A stretch of DNA of 64,000 bases. Origin: Chalara sp. BL73. Taxonomy: Eukaryota; Ascomycota; Leotiomycetes; Helotiales. The stretch's first letter is position 1. Every line of letters starts with the position of its first letter. Of this stretch, positions 21,986-34,695 are shown piece by piece. The notes below the pieces were generated by a model that was given only the letters and a program-made list of their open reading frames with translations, had not been told where the DNA came from and made no database searches. Position numbers and translations under genes: made by a program. Location of the stretch: assembly GCA_918026815.1 (NCBI GenBank), contig CAKJVC010000010.1, positions 2,854,501-2,918,500 of the forward strand, written 5' to 3'.

Positions 21986-23997
21986 TCAATGATGGTGACT
22001 AGCATGACCAACATCGTCTTGTGCAACGATGGTCCCCCAATCCTCGAATCCATCTACAAGAATGTCAGTTGGTAGGCTGAGACTGGGACAATAAACAAAC
22101 CTTCAAACATAATCCCCAATTTGTCCTCTTTTTGTTCATAAGTATACTTCTCGTTACTCATAACTCTCTCCCACCTCCTCATCTCCGGTGATGTAAGCAA
22201 AGCCTTGTCAAACACCTCATACACAGCGTTCTGATTGATGTTTTCACCAATAAAAACGAGTTCCTGCCGGCGGTCGCCCCAAGACCCTGAAAAATCTGCT
22301 TCGATTGCTTTAACGACATCGCTATCTACTGGCCACTCCTCTGTTGCCAATTAGTACCAAAGGGAGCATCAAGACGCCGTACATCGTATTCTTGGAAGAC
22401 TTACCTCGAGGAACTTTACAAAACCATGGGCCGCCTCCTTGGAGGGTAAGCATGCCCCCGGCTTGGCTCCATTCACCGTGCTGATCTGGTCGAGTTGCAA
22501 GCCAGAAAAATCCTTTCGACCTCAGAAGCCCTGAGAATGCCGGATGTGCTTTCTTATTTTGCAGGATTTCCTTGAGAGAGTCAGTCCAAGGTCATATTCG
22601 TGGAAGCAGCCGTCTTACTTTGGGGTCGATTTCTTTTTCAAAAGTCTTTTTTTGTAATTCATCTTCCATCTCCGTGTCTGAAAGGATCATGTCGTAGTCA
22701 TCCTCGATCATTTTTTCCAAATCATCATCTTCTTCATGTTCAGTTCCCGCTTCAGCCTCATCCACGTTTTGAATAACGATGAATTTGTCGTGTATTAGAT
22801 CAAACAACCTCTTAGGGTGAAAAGGCCGTCTTGCTCTATAAACGAAGCTTGAAATGCCGTACCTGTAATTTGTTAGTCACTCATGAAAAATGGGTCATTT
22901 GAGCACGTACTCGATAGTTTCAGGCTTAGGAACCATCTTTGTTTTACCGTTAACATCCATCTGCGTCAACTCATGCAGACTCCTCAACCATCCCGCACCA
23001 GTAGCCGCCTTCTCAAATGTGAACAAGTTGGTGTTGATGATGCTTTTCACATCAACTATACTATATCTAGCTTCGATAACCTTGGCTGAAGGATTGAGTT
23101 TCGCGATAAGTGCCAATACTCGAAATTTCGTTGCTTCGTCTACCAAGTCAATCTTGTTTACGATGATCACATCCGCAAATTCGATCTGGTCGACCATCAG
23201 ATCCGTAATCGTACGCTCATCCTCGGGGATGATGTTGTCCTTCCCGTAGCGGCCAGAAAGGAATTCAGAGGTGGAGAAATTGTGGAACAGGTTAAATGCG
23301 TCCACGACTGAGACCGTAGTATCCAAGCGAGCCAATTTATGCAAGCCACCTATCTCTACACTATTAGATAGTCAATAATGCCACGATGGCGGATAGGTCA
23401 AGCATAACAAACATTTCCTTCAAGATCGCGCTCGCTTCTTGTCCCTGGTCATCATCCATCATTCCCTCCTGCTGAAGCATCATTGCTGAAAACTCGGTGG
23501 TAAAAGTCTCCGCCACCTGCATTGGCTCGCTGATCCCCGTGCTCTCAATTATAACATACTGAACGGCATCCGTCCGGACCAAACGAACCAGCTCCTCCAG
23601 CAGATCTCCGCGCAACGTGCAGCAGATACAGCCATTCTGCAACTGGATCAGTTTTTCCTTGCTCTGAGACACCGTATGCTGATGAATGAGAGACGCATCG
23701 ATGTTGATCCTGTGGCCCCAATATTCAGCAGGGCACGTGCGTGTAGAAGCGCTTTCAAGAGGGGACCCACGAAGACATGTCGTTCACAATAACGGCGATT
23801 CGCAGCCCGTGCTCGGCAGATTTCAGGATGTGTTCCAGGAGTGTAGTTTTGCCGCTGCCTAAGAACCCAGAGATCAATGTCACCGGCAACTGCCTGACCT
23901 TTGGTGGCAGAGCCATTATTTCGGCTTCGGAATCAATCTCCAACGATGGCGCCATTTCGAAAGGAGATGGGAGAACATACGGCATCGTGGAAATCAT
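21986..23997 (-). CDS. ZNG1: CobW/ZNG1-type zinc metallochaperone GTPase
   Basis: Seven exons on the minus strand (23997-23771, 23709-23409, 23353-22911, 22862-22619, 22570-22405, 22340-22101, 22053-21986) give 562 residues. Motifs: [20 protein letters not shown] (Walker A, residues 40-59), [13 protein letters not shown] (the CxCC metal site, about 101-113), [10 protein letters not shown] (switch region) and VNKIDLVD (NKxD guanine specificity). The C-terminal CobW domain begins [18 protein letters not shown], carries a highly acidic insert ([15 protein letters not shown]), then [12 protein letters not shown], and ends in GHASHHH. ZNG1 proteins use GTP to deliver zinc to clients such as methionine aminopeptidase. 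The acidic insert and the His-rich end may be extra metal-binding parts (inference). The exon 2/3 acceptor (GAG) is non-standard but is the one I could join in frame. Confidence 0.9.
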
Positions 23998-24335
23998 GAG
24001 CAGAACAGACGAGATATATATATAAATGTATTATTCATAGGAAATAAGTTCTTGACAAATCCACGCCAAAAGATTGGCTGCCATCAAGGTTCTCAAAATG
24101 CGACGCTCCTCTCCCGTTGACCATCAGGGTGCCTTCCCATCAGATTCAGTCATTGAGATTTAGCAACCAGCGTATTTACAGATTCGAGTGGGAGCAATGT
24201 TCCAAAAAAAAAAAAAAAAAAAAAAGTAAACAACTAAAAGCTGGGAAGAATCATATCTCTGCTGCTGCTGTCCGAAAAAATGGATAGACAGCCTCCCCTA
24301 ACATCCCGCCCCTCCTAATCCATAAGAATACAGCC
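23998..24335. other. upstream region of ZNG1 with an A22 run
   Basis: 338 bases between the ZNG1 start and the stop of the next minus-strand gene. It contains an uninterrupted A22 tract at 24204-24225, on the opposite strand from transcription, plus a short TA repeat (about 24016-24023). Confidence 0.6.
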
Positions 24336-27300
24336 TTACACGCGTTGGTCACCCTCCGCAACAGTAGCTGGACTCACATTCTCCATTTCTATGTTTTTTC
24401 GCCACCATCTCAGATCCTTTGGCCACTTCATTTGCCTGGCATTTCTTAACGTTTTCACTCCTCGCCATCTCGGCCACCCTTGAGTTGAGTCTTTGGAGCC
24501 CGCAGAACCACTCTCTTCCGATTCCGAGTACCCAGCATCAGTGCTCGCCTCGCTTTTCGCATCTTCGCTATCCATTTCACCCCTAAAGATGCTCCGCTCA
24601 TGCTGCTCAATCTCATAACTAATATTATCCATTGCTATATGTGGCAGAGCGTCAGGTAAAGCTTTCTCACGCCAGAACGCGAGGAGGGACATGACTTTCT
24701 GGATAGGCTTCGGGATTTTGGCCAATTCGAGCGTAACATAAGTTTTGAGCAAATCCCGAATGGCTGATAGTTTAAGAGCGGCAAGTATTATGACAGTTGA
24801 GATTCCTAACGATACACTCACTGCATTTTTGTCAATAATACCACACAAGAACTAGAGGCCAAAACAATAGACTTACAGAGTAGACGCAAGGCAGTGCTTA
24901 TCGGCCAAAGGGTTCCGCCGTCATTTCCTGGGGTATCATCTCTTGGAAATTGGGCTATATTTAACGCCATGAATGCGGCCATAAATGACAAAGGCAGCTA
25001 GTCGATGTTCAGTCGATGCTGGTCCAAGAGCATCAAGGGTATTTCTAAGCTTACAAATATGATATTAACGATAGTGAAAATCAATATTATCTGAGACATA
25101 TTAGAAAGTTGCGAACTGTGTCTTTGTAAAGTGTTGATTGTACTGTGCCTTGTCTTGCGATTTCCTCTCCTCCCTCACGAGCAAAGCGCGCCTCCCAGGC
25201 ATTTGCTTGTCGGGATTTCAACTCCAAGAGATGGTTCAACTAGATCAGGATTAGTCCCACTCTAAGAATCCTAAATGTAAATTGACTAGGATTTGCTTGC
25301 TAGCTATACAAGTACAGGGATGCGTATTAGTGCTTACGGCTTGTTGTATTTTCTTCGCCTGAGCCTGGCTTTTCTTAAAGTCTTCAATGTTATTGATGGT
25401 CTTCTGGTATGCCTCCCTAAAACCTAAATACTCCGATCCAGGATTCAAGCCAACGTTTCGCAATTTTTTAATGTCTTCTCGAGCGTCTCTCAATATCTTT
25501 CCCTGATCTCCAAGAACAACAAGTATTGTACTTATCTCATCCTGAATGTCCTTTACGCTAATCAACAGCTTTGTCTCATTTTCAATCTCAAGAAGCTGGT
25601 TTAGTGTTTCGGCCCTCTTCTTTCTTTCCTTTGCATTACGTACACTCTGGTTATCACTTAGTTCCCGGGAGAGTCTGTCAAATTCCTTGAACAATTTCGT
25701 TTCTTCATCAGACTATGAGATCAAATCAGCGCATTGTCATTGACTTTAAAAAAGCGTATGCCATACCGCACTCCCAATTGCCGACCTAAAAAACTCCATG
25801 AATTGCAGGTCCTTAGAAGCCGAGGAATGATCGAAGAGACTAGCACATCTCAACGTAATCCGGTCAAGTAATTCGCGGGTCGTGTTTATTGCTGGAGCTC
25901 GTCCTTCAAACTTCAGTATGCTATTTAATAAATCTGAGTCTCTAGGGCTCTCTGAACACCAGCGTTGGGAGCAACACGTAATGACCGTATCAGGCCCAGA
26001 ATTGGCATTTCCTGGTATAACCCAAGCCCACAATTGATCTACCATTAGCATTTTACTTCGCCCCAAAGCCTGCCGCCGTTCTGTGGGAGTTTTGAATTGA
26101 TCTTCAATAACAACCGAGTTATTACATGTTGTTCTCGAATCATTATATATATATTTCTTTTGCTGACGATAGGCGACCTGATCTCGATCTCGCTTGCTTG
26201 TATCGAGCAGCATATAGTAATAGTATTGGTCTAATGTTCTATAAAAGAGAAGAAAATTAGTATGAGCCAGATATACCTGGTATATCAACTTGCCGTCTTA
26301 GCAAGAGAGGATACTCGTGATTCAAATAGCCACTAATAAGAGATAATTTGGCGTTCGACGGTTCAACATCTGAAATTTCGTCCACATCTTCGTCGCTCGA
26401 TCCCTAACAAGCATGTTTAGCAACCTCCATCTCTTAGACAGCCGTATTCTTCTCTCATCAATCAACAACTTACCCCGCCGGCAGAGTGATTTGCGTGATT
26501 TTCATGTCTAACAAAGTTAGGTGTAATCCATACAATCCGTGATGTTGAAGAATTGAAGGATAGATTGAGCGAACCCAGTACTATGAGTGGAGTTTGAAGG
26601 ATAGCCCTCAATTTCACTCGTTGACGTCTGTTTAGCCTCTCTCAGACCAGCTGTTAATGATTCAAGCAGGACGTTCATTCTTTGCAGAATCTCCATGATA
26701 TTACTAAATTGCTTGTCCATCCCTTCTTTGTTAACAGCCTTAACCATCTTGTTATATTCGATAATTGACTCATAATCCATGAATGGCATCTATCCCGTGT
26801 TAAAATTCTCGTCAAGAAGAATTTAGATCAACTTACGCAAAATGTAGAGATCTTTTTATCTTTACCGTTGTGAGTAGTGTGTACTATGCTCGTAAATGGT
26901 CGTATAAATCGCTGATGGGGTCACTCTTGATCCTCGGAATTAACAGTGGGTGGTACATACGCCGTGGTGCTGAGAACTATCGTGCCTTTGCCCTATCCAG
27001 GGAGAGGTGGATGTATTGAGTTGTATCCTAGTGAGAAAGTCCTATAATTGTTCTAAACAACTGCAGGCAGTAAATGGTAAGCTGATGCTTACATGCACCC
27101 ATGCAATCTACATATCGATACTTAGTAAAAATATGAACGGTTAAGAAGTATTAAACGTTATTACATTTTGTGCCGGAATATGATACCATCTGCAAACTGA
27201 CTTTGGCTCTGCTAGCTGAGGGCTGTTATCTTTGTTAGCACACATATCAGCATTCCATGTCGACTTTTCATTCTCCATAGCCAGCTCGCGTGCTCTATTG

Positions 27301-29583
27301 AGAGTCCCGAACGGGCCTGCTCCACGTTTCGAATAAATCATGTCGTAAACAGTGCGGCGTTCACATACTGGGCCCTTGCCTACAAAAAATTCTACCGCTG
27401 TTATTGTATGTTGCTTACACGCTTCGACCGCTTTTTCTGATCCAGGGACCTCAGGTAACTTCAGGGGTTTATTTGTGGTATGTGCCGGTGCCCTGAGAAG
27501 GAATGGGCGATGAGTAAGTTGCCAGTAGATTGGGTTGTCTCTCCACTTTATGCCACTGCCGATTTCTTCCTCCTTTACCTTCTCCTTTGCCTTCTCCTTT
27601 GCGATATCTAGCGGGGACTTACCTTCTGCGCTTCTAGCGTTCACGTTAGCATCAACTTCTAACAGCATTCTAACTGCCTTTACTGATTGCTTTTGAACTG
27701 CAAAATGAAGGGCAGTAAATCCTGTGTTGTCTGCCAATCCAACGCTTGCATTGCCAGGTTTCACGAGCCATTGAAGTAGCTTTTCACGCCCACTCTTGAC
27801 GCTTTCATGTAAGGCGGTGGCCCCTCGTGGATTCTGATAATCTACCCCAACCTGGTGAATCTCTTCCTGGCTTAGTATGCGCTTTACTTGGTCAAGGCGT
27901 CCTTCTTTGGCTGCATTCATGAGCTGACGAGCATTGCTGAAATACATCAGTTTTAGCATGATTTTCTCAAAGTCGGGATCATTGGAGCCCTGGAACTTTC
28001 CAATGTCATTATACACTTTCCGGACGTTTGAGGTTTGACCGTTAAGAAGCTCTAATCCTTGCATCCTCTAGAAAAGCATCAATAAGCTCTGCCTACGCAG
28101 GACCAGCAATCCATTCAACATACCATATCTTTGGGCTGAAAAAACCATATTTCAATGCCTCTCCCCACACGTTTGCGGTTAAATTCCACGAAAAGGTCTT
28201 TCAGTTGGTCCGAATTCAACGCTTTTTTGCTCTCTGTTCGATCAGAGGATCCGAGAAATTGTTCTTCCTCAGGGCTAAGATCCCGACTAATTTTCTTGCT
28301 CATATTGTCCGAGAAATCTTTTGAGCCACAAACTGGAGAACCCATAAATATAATGCCTGCTATCGATTGAAAGCATTTGGAATTTTCCGCGCTGTATATT
28401 ACTGCATTCTCCACGACCAATCCACCATCTCCACAGGCAATCAAAAGTATAGGCTCAACAAAGTTTTTAGGTTGATCGGGAGAGGAAAATTGCTTAGTAA
28501 GCTCCTCTACGAGCGACTTTGAGAGCTCCTCATAGAATTGGGCTGTCAGGTGTTTCGATGGCACCAGGCGATAACCAAATTGGAAGACTCGTGCATTGGG
28601 AAGGGCTTTTGGCAGACAATCTTCATCAGTAAGCCAATTAACCAGCTGCTTATCTGGGCTGGCAGGTTTAGCTGAAGACAGAAGTGGATTAGGACTGCTC
28701 CTGCCGTCCAAAGAGCTTTTTGGATCGGAACCCACTGCTATCCTTCCAGCAGTAGTGAGCGCTGGATGTTCCGGGTTTGGTACGTCTCCCAATAGAGTTT
28801 GGGTATTCTCAGAGGCGTTTCCATCCCTTGCTTCGCCACCAATATGATATGCTCTTAGTCTCGTCCCACTAGGTGTTCCCTCTTGTGCTTTGTTCTCGGT
28901 TTTATCAAACTGAGTCTTCTTTTGAGATATATAAGTCCAGGTATCGTCTTCTTCACCAGGCTTCCTAGTCACCAAATTAACTACCACTATGCTGAGTGCG
29001 GCATCAATATTAGGCTTCGTCGAAAGTGGATAAAAAAACACAGGTCCCTGGAATGCTTTAGCAGAAATATTATCCCAGCGTATCGATTTCGGATTTCTAT
29101 CTTACACCAGGAGTTTGTAACCTTTTAGAAGGCAGATTTGACATCCTTCTATCTACGAAACCGTCAGTGAATGTCGATGTTGCATTTCTTGTTTCCACAG
29201 TCTGAAAATATCTACCAGAACGGACTGGCGCTTGCATCTTACACCCCGATTTCCCTTGTTCTGTTTCAGTTGATCCGGTTGGAGGTTGACACTCCAATTC
29301 GGATCGATTTACAGATAGAGGGTCTGATTTCTGCGTGGGAATAACGTTTATGCCCTTGGTCTCGTCTCCAGTCCTTTGTATCGCAATTTTTGGGCCATGG
29401 TCAACCTGATGCTGGGGCTTAATTTCAGGCAGCGGTGAGGCTGTAACGTCTTTGGAGGAAAGGACTCTATCGCCATCACTTTCCGATCCCGCCATGGCAG
29501 CCTCAATTGTCGATAAGTAATTGTTGGTACCGCTGTATGACGCGTGCTGTGCTCGAAATTGGTCAAACAATACTGCAGCAGAC
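24336..29583 (-). CDS. alpha/beta-hydrolase-like + ankyrin repeat + CorA-like membrane protein (5' end uncertain)
   Basis: Minus-strand exons, all joining in frame from 28124-29047 onward: 29106-29583 (5' end open), 28124-29047, 27165-28067, 27093-27107, 26961-27041, 26837-26911, 26575-26789, 26474-26507, 26294-26403, 25767-26238, 25338-25712, 25144-25239, 25055-25090, 24877-24997, 24336-24820. Domains in order: a disordered Ser/Pro/Gln-rich leader; a serine-esterase-like alpha/beta fold (ALPNARVFQFGYRL, then IACGDGGLVVENAV at the nucleophile elbow, lacking the usual Ser); ankyrin repeats (GATALHESVKSGREKLLQWL, GFTALHFAVQKQSVKAVRML); the bridge CRWYHIPAQNIAWVHDF; RRTLDQYYYYMLLDTSKRD; MVDQLWAWVI; a coiled coil; and two C-terminal membrane spans (IILIFTIVNIIFLPLSFMAAF and LGISTVIILAALKL) with FMALN where CorA has GMN. 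Such fusions in ascomycetes resemble NLR-like surveillance proteins; the function here is not known. One intron (26239-26293) is GC-AG. At least 1314 codons from exon 28124-29047 on. Confidence 0.75.
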
Positions 29584-30576
29584 CTAATTTCACATAGAAA
29601 TGCGAGTCAAAGTATATTATGTGAGTTATAGAACCAAGGATGGCAACACCGGTCAGCAGGGGCCTCCATTATGCAAGAATTGTGACAAATCTAGCCAAAA
29701 TCCCGATCCTACTCCGTGGTTTATCTGAAGATATCTGATCACGGCATCAGAGACTTGCAATAAGTGGTTCACAACCATCCCGCAGGCCTCCGAGTCCACC
29801 GTTCGCCAAATTTCACTAGATACGGGTCTTGGCATAAGAATCTGGCTCAGGTTGTGTAACCTGCTTTTCGAGTTCCAGCCCCCATAACCACTACTCGCAC
29901 ACCACTTGATGAGAGGAGCATCCCTCAAAAGAGCGTGTGGGCTCGTAGTAATGGTGCATTTCATTCAGCATCACATAATACAGAGAAGATGCCCCGATGC
30001 TTCTCTATCCCTGCTTCAGGATCGGCTGTTTAAGAGAAAATTGGCACAGAAAACAAAGTAGCCTTCCTTATAAAGCCTCTATATCTTGACCAAATTCGAA
30101 AACCCAGATATACAATATAGTCTTGCGCAGTGAGATACCTTAGGATAATTGCAACCGCTAATATCGGTATAAATGCAAGGTCTTGTACAGCCAAGTCTTC
30201 AGTATGAGGCTGAGGTTCACACCTAATCGACCATGCCGCCTTCCACAGGCCAATCACTTTAAAATACCCTTATATCCTAAATATTGGTAATAGGAAATTT
30301 GTCACCACACTACAGAAGAACATACACAAGCTATGAACTACTTATATCTACTATACCCACTGTAGTTAGCTAATCTCGTTCTTCATTTATATGAGCTCGT
30401 TACGAGACACGCGCAAAATTGAAGATAAGGAAGACATATGTGCGTCATAATAGTTATCCAAAAACCGTTATCATTGAACAATCGATACGATTGCAGCGCT
30501 AAATGTAGCAACAAGTAGGATATCTCATATCCAAATGCCAAAAACAGCCGCCACTTATAGCGAGTTTCCCTAAAAT
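29584..30576. other. probable 5' exon/promoter region of the ankyrin-CorA gene
   Basis: 993 bases between the first exon I can place and the ABC transporter stop. A 103-codon minus-strand frame (29653-29964) starting MKCTITTSPHALLRD may be its first coding exon, since the exon at 29583 needs a phase-2 partner upstream, but no donor I tested joins convincingly. Confidence 0.4.
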
Positions 30577-33500
30577 CTACCCTTTTGTAGAGATGCTTTT
30601 GTTACGCTCTCCCCAGTGTCTCCTCATTGCCTTCAGTAAGGCGTATGCCAGGAGGCGGTATATTAACGTGCAGATACCCAGCGCCATGATGTTCACCGCT
30701 GGGTTCGTATCCAAGGCGTATAATTGTAGCACCTGCTTCCCATTTGTAATCGAACACGTGCCATCCGGCAGTCTCTGCTCTGAGGTGCAAGAGAAGGTGA
30801 TGTCACGAAGGGAGTAAGGTGCGAGGTTTCGGATTGCGTAGCAGATAGGCGAGAGATAATTAACACCTTGGAGAAAGGAGGGCATATTGATAGAAAGTAT
30901 GCCAGACATGAATTGCGCAACGGAGAGGAAGATGGAAACAATGTTTACAGCAAAGCCTGTGTGATTGAAGAGCGTGTTGAACTATCACATATTAGAATGG
31001 ATTTTTGAATGGGGAGCAAGAAGAATTTACCATGATGCCCAGGCTCTCGCCACAGGAGACAATGCAGAAACAGTTGAAGAAGCAGACGAAGAACATCTGA
31101 GTGGTTCGTGGTAAGCCAGCTCCAAGGTCAACCAGAATGGCGAAAAGAAGGCAGGTGAAGATCTCGAAAGGAACCTCGAGGGTAACATATTGAGCGAGGA
31201 AAGCTTCGACACCATATGTTCCATCGTCATTCTCTCTATAGAAGACATCCTTCTCATTGGGATACACAGACACGTTTTGCAACATTCCAACGAAGTAGAA
31301 CGCGCAAAATTCTTGGATAAAGCCCAGTCGGTTCTGCACAGCAAAGTAATCGTACTTCAAAGGTGCGAAGAAGAGAGTTAGTACAATAGCAAGGCCAAGA
31401 ACTTGCATTATTCTTGCCAAAATTAGAGGAGGCTGTCTGCGGAAATTGATGAATGCCCGCTGAACCAGGATTGGGTAAGCTTTGAAGAAGGAAGATGGGT
31501 TGCGAACTAATGAACCGAGTTCTGCGGGTGTAGAGATGGAATTTGAGTTTGGAAAGGGGACAGAATCGCAACTTGACCAAGCATTGATAAGCTCTCTAAC
31601 CTTCGACCGAGTCTTCTCTTCGCGGTCTGATTGCTGCAGATCAACTGTGATCAAATCCAGAGCGAAATCCGCAGGATTAGTAGTAGTCGGACATGGAAAG
31701 CCAAGCCTTTCAAAATGAGGCAACATATCTGCAGCTTTACCAGCGTACACTGGCGCTCCTCCACGAGCGAGGAGAAGAACACTGCCAAACTGCTGGAACA
31801 GATCAGAACGTGATTGATGGATTGTGAGAATCAGAGTCCGCCCTTCATACGCCAGACCTTGGAGAACTTCCATAATCGAGGATGCCGTAAAAGCATCCAA
31901 TCCTGATGTAGGTTCATCCAATAGCAGAACTCGTGGATCTGTCAAAATCTGTACCGCAATCGAAACACGCCGTTTCTCTCCTCCCGATATTCCCTTAACC
32001 ATTTCGGAACCGATCAAGTTATCAGCACAATCTTTCAGCCCTAACTTCAATAATACCTCGTCTGCTCTCTGATCTTTCTGCTCGGTTGTCATGAACGATG
32101 GTAGCCGCAGCCTTGCAGAGAATCTCAAAGTTTCTCGCACAGTGAGTGATGGCAAAAGCGCATCATCATCCTGACAGACGTAAGAGCATATAGATCGAAC
32201 AACCGAGTCTAAAGGCACTGCACCATTCAACGTCATGTCGCCAGATGATCGATAGCGTGTACCAGCAGTGTTACGCAATCGCAGTGCCATAGCATTCAAC
32301 AGGGATGTCTTTCCACTCCCTGAAGGACCCATGATCACATTCAATACTCCTGCCTGGAAAGATGCAGTAACTGGTTGCAGAATCGTCTTGGCCGGAAGTT
32401 TGCGACCCAAGAACGTCTTCTTGTCAAGACTCAAGGCAAATTTGTTCAGTCCTATGTCCACTGTTCTGACCTCAGCAGCGGATCGTGCCGTCATCTTCTC
32501 TTTGCCAGCTGAAAGGTCTACACCAGTATTCCTCTGACGAGCTATGGTCATCTCCACCTTGATATATCGTAACCCAATTCCAGCGAGGGTATAGAACATG
32601 ATGACAAACCCGAGCAGAGCAATCACAGGTATAGTTACCCAATCTTCTGGAAAGCCAAGGGAATTCATGATGAAGGATCCCGTGAAGTTAGCACAAGATG
32701 GATTCGACTCTCCACCATCAAATGGACAATCGTAGAAAGATCCCACAAATTCATTGGCGCATAGCGCCCCAAACGCGTAGAAAACATATGCCGTCCACTT
32801 CAACCATCGAAGATAAATGGGTATAGTATTACTTTGAAGAAAGAAACCACATGCCATGCTTTGTATCGTATAGCCCAGATTAGCAATCAGAGATGCTGAC
32901 GAGAAATTTCTAGACGCTGCCACACAAGTCATTGCGAATGTAACCGCAATATATTGGCCTAGTAGTCTCGGGTTAGAAATTTCAAATGTATTCCACTTTA
33001 CTCTGAACCTGACTTACATAGAAGGACGATCGAGAAATATACAAAGAACGATGAAGCATCGACTTTAAATCCAGCCATCCAATAGGTGATGACAGAGAAG
33101 ATAAAGGGGACAGGGAGATCTTCCATGAATAATCTTGCCAGGCGTCGACTTAACAAGAAGGGCAAAACATCGACAACGTTTTCGTTGTACTCTCGATCGA
33201 ACACTGGGATGTCCACCGTCAGGCGGTAAGTCTCGAATATGAGGATCAGATAGCCTTGCAGGGCGGCAGAATTGTATAAAGCCCCTTGCCGACTTCGAAT
33301 ACCAGATTGATCTCTATCAAGCTGGAAAAAGACCCAGCCAGACATGATGCCGATCTGCATAATTTAGCTTGCACACCGCAACCATAGAATTTAACTTACA
33401 CCGATCGCTTCTACCAGCGACCCAACCATTCCGAGCGGATCACGGTATGTGGTCAGGAGTGTCCGTGCGGTAAGTACTCTAGTCTGACGAATAAAAGGAG

Positions 33501-34695
33501 AGTGTCGGCGGGCATTTGAGTGATGTAATGGTAATGACACGGTCGGTGCTTTCTCAGGTATACTATATAGCCTTTCGCTCTCCCCAATCCAGGCAGCTTT
33601 CAGGCGCTCTACACGCTCGGCAGAAGCAGTCTCAAGCTCATCTGAGCGATTATCAATAGCAGCTATATCTATCAAAAACTCTGCTGGATTTGTCAATGGT
33701 GGCAAGGGGAACCCAAGTTCCGTGAACCAGGGAATGCAATCGGCGGCCTTTCCAGAATATACAGGGCTACCTCGTGTGAGAATTACTAGGCCATCAAAGA
33801 GTCCCCATATTTCAGATCTGGGTTGGTGGATGGTTGATATGATTGTTCGACCTCTTCCCGCAAGTCCCTTTAACGTTTTGACCAACTGAAAAGCACTTGT
33901 TGCGTCTAACCCAGTGGTAGGCTCGTCCAAAAATAAAACACTTGGATTGCTTAAAAGCTGGACGCCTATGCTTGTTCGCCTCTTCTCTCCTCCCGAACAG
34001 CCTTTATGTTGATGGTTTCCAATTCTTGTGTCTGCGCACTCCTTTAGACCAAGCTCCAAGATGACTTCTTCCACAACCCTCCTTCTTTCAGCCTCGGTCG
34101 TTGGTGGCGGAAGTCGCAGGTCGGCGGAGAATCGCAGGGTCTCTCGCACCGTCAGCGTAGGAAGGAGCACGTCCTGCTGCATCACGTATGCACTGCGAAT
34201 ATGGTTGACTCCTTCGACGCCATTAAATTTTGTGGTTCCTCCAAATGTAACTCGCCCGCTGGTCATCCGCTCCGCCATAGTGTTCAGCATCGTCGTCTTC
34301 CCAGACCCGCTCCCTCCAAGAATTGCAATCAAGGTGCCCGCCGGCATTGAAGCTGATGCAGAGTGTAGTATGCGCTTCTGTTCTGTCGCGGGCTCGCCAT
34401 CTTGAGATTTTGCTCGTGGTAGCAAACCCGAAATAGAAAAGAGGGAAGGCGAAACGTCCACGTTCACTGACAGGTTCCGAATTTGTACGTCTACCGGCTC
34501 TACTTCTGACAATGAGATGTGAGCGCTGTGAGTGCTTGGCCGCGAGAGAACCGGATGTGGGATCTCAATATCTCCCGCTATGGATGTGGTTGAGGAAGCT
34601 CGCGGCTTTGATATTGCTGCTGGACCGAGCGCATTGTGCTCGACGACCACCTGCGGAACCCCTCCATCTGCACAGCTCCCTACGTTCGTCTCCAT
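30577..34695 (-). CDS. full-length ABCG (WHITE-type) ABC transporter
   Basis: Four exons on the minus strand (34695-33400, 33354-33018, 32958-31031, 30981-30577) give 1321 residues in the order NBD1-TMD1-NBD2-TMD2. NBD1: Walker A GGSGSGKTT (about residues 127-135), QQDVLLPTLTVRETL, signature CSGGEKRR, Walker B VLFLDEPTTGLD and H-loop STIHQPRSEIW. NBD2: GPSGSGKTS (about 755), signature ISGGEKRRVSI, Walker B VLLLDEPTSGLD and TIHQSRSDLFQ. Each NBD is followed by about six hydrophobic spans; TMD1 and TMD2 both carry the FIFSVITYWMAGF or VPFEIFTCLL style. All ATPase residues are present, so it should be an active plasma-membrane exporter of lipids, toxins or drugs. Introns are 45-59 bases, all GT-AG. 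Its large empty upstream region may carry complex regulation. Confidence 0.93.

Noticed and set aside
29653..29964. 103-codon minus-strand frame as a separate gene
   Set aside because: More likely a 5' exon of the ankyrin-CorA gene; I could not find a convincing donor, so it is neither called as a gene nor added to the model.
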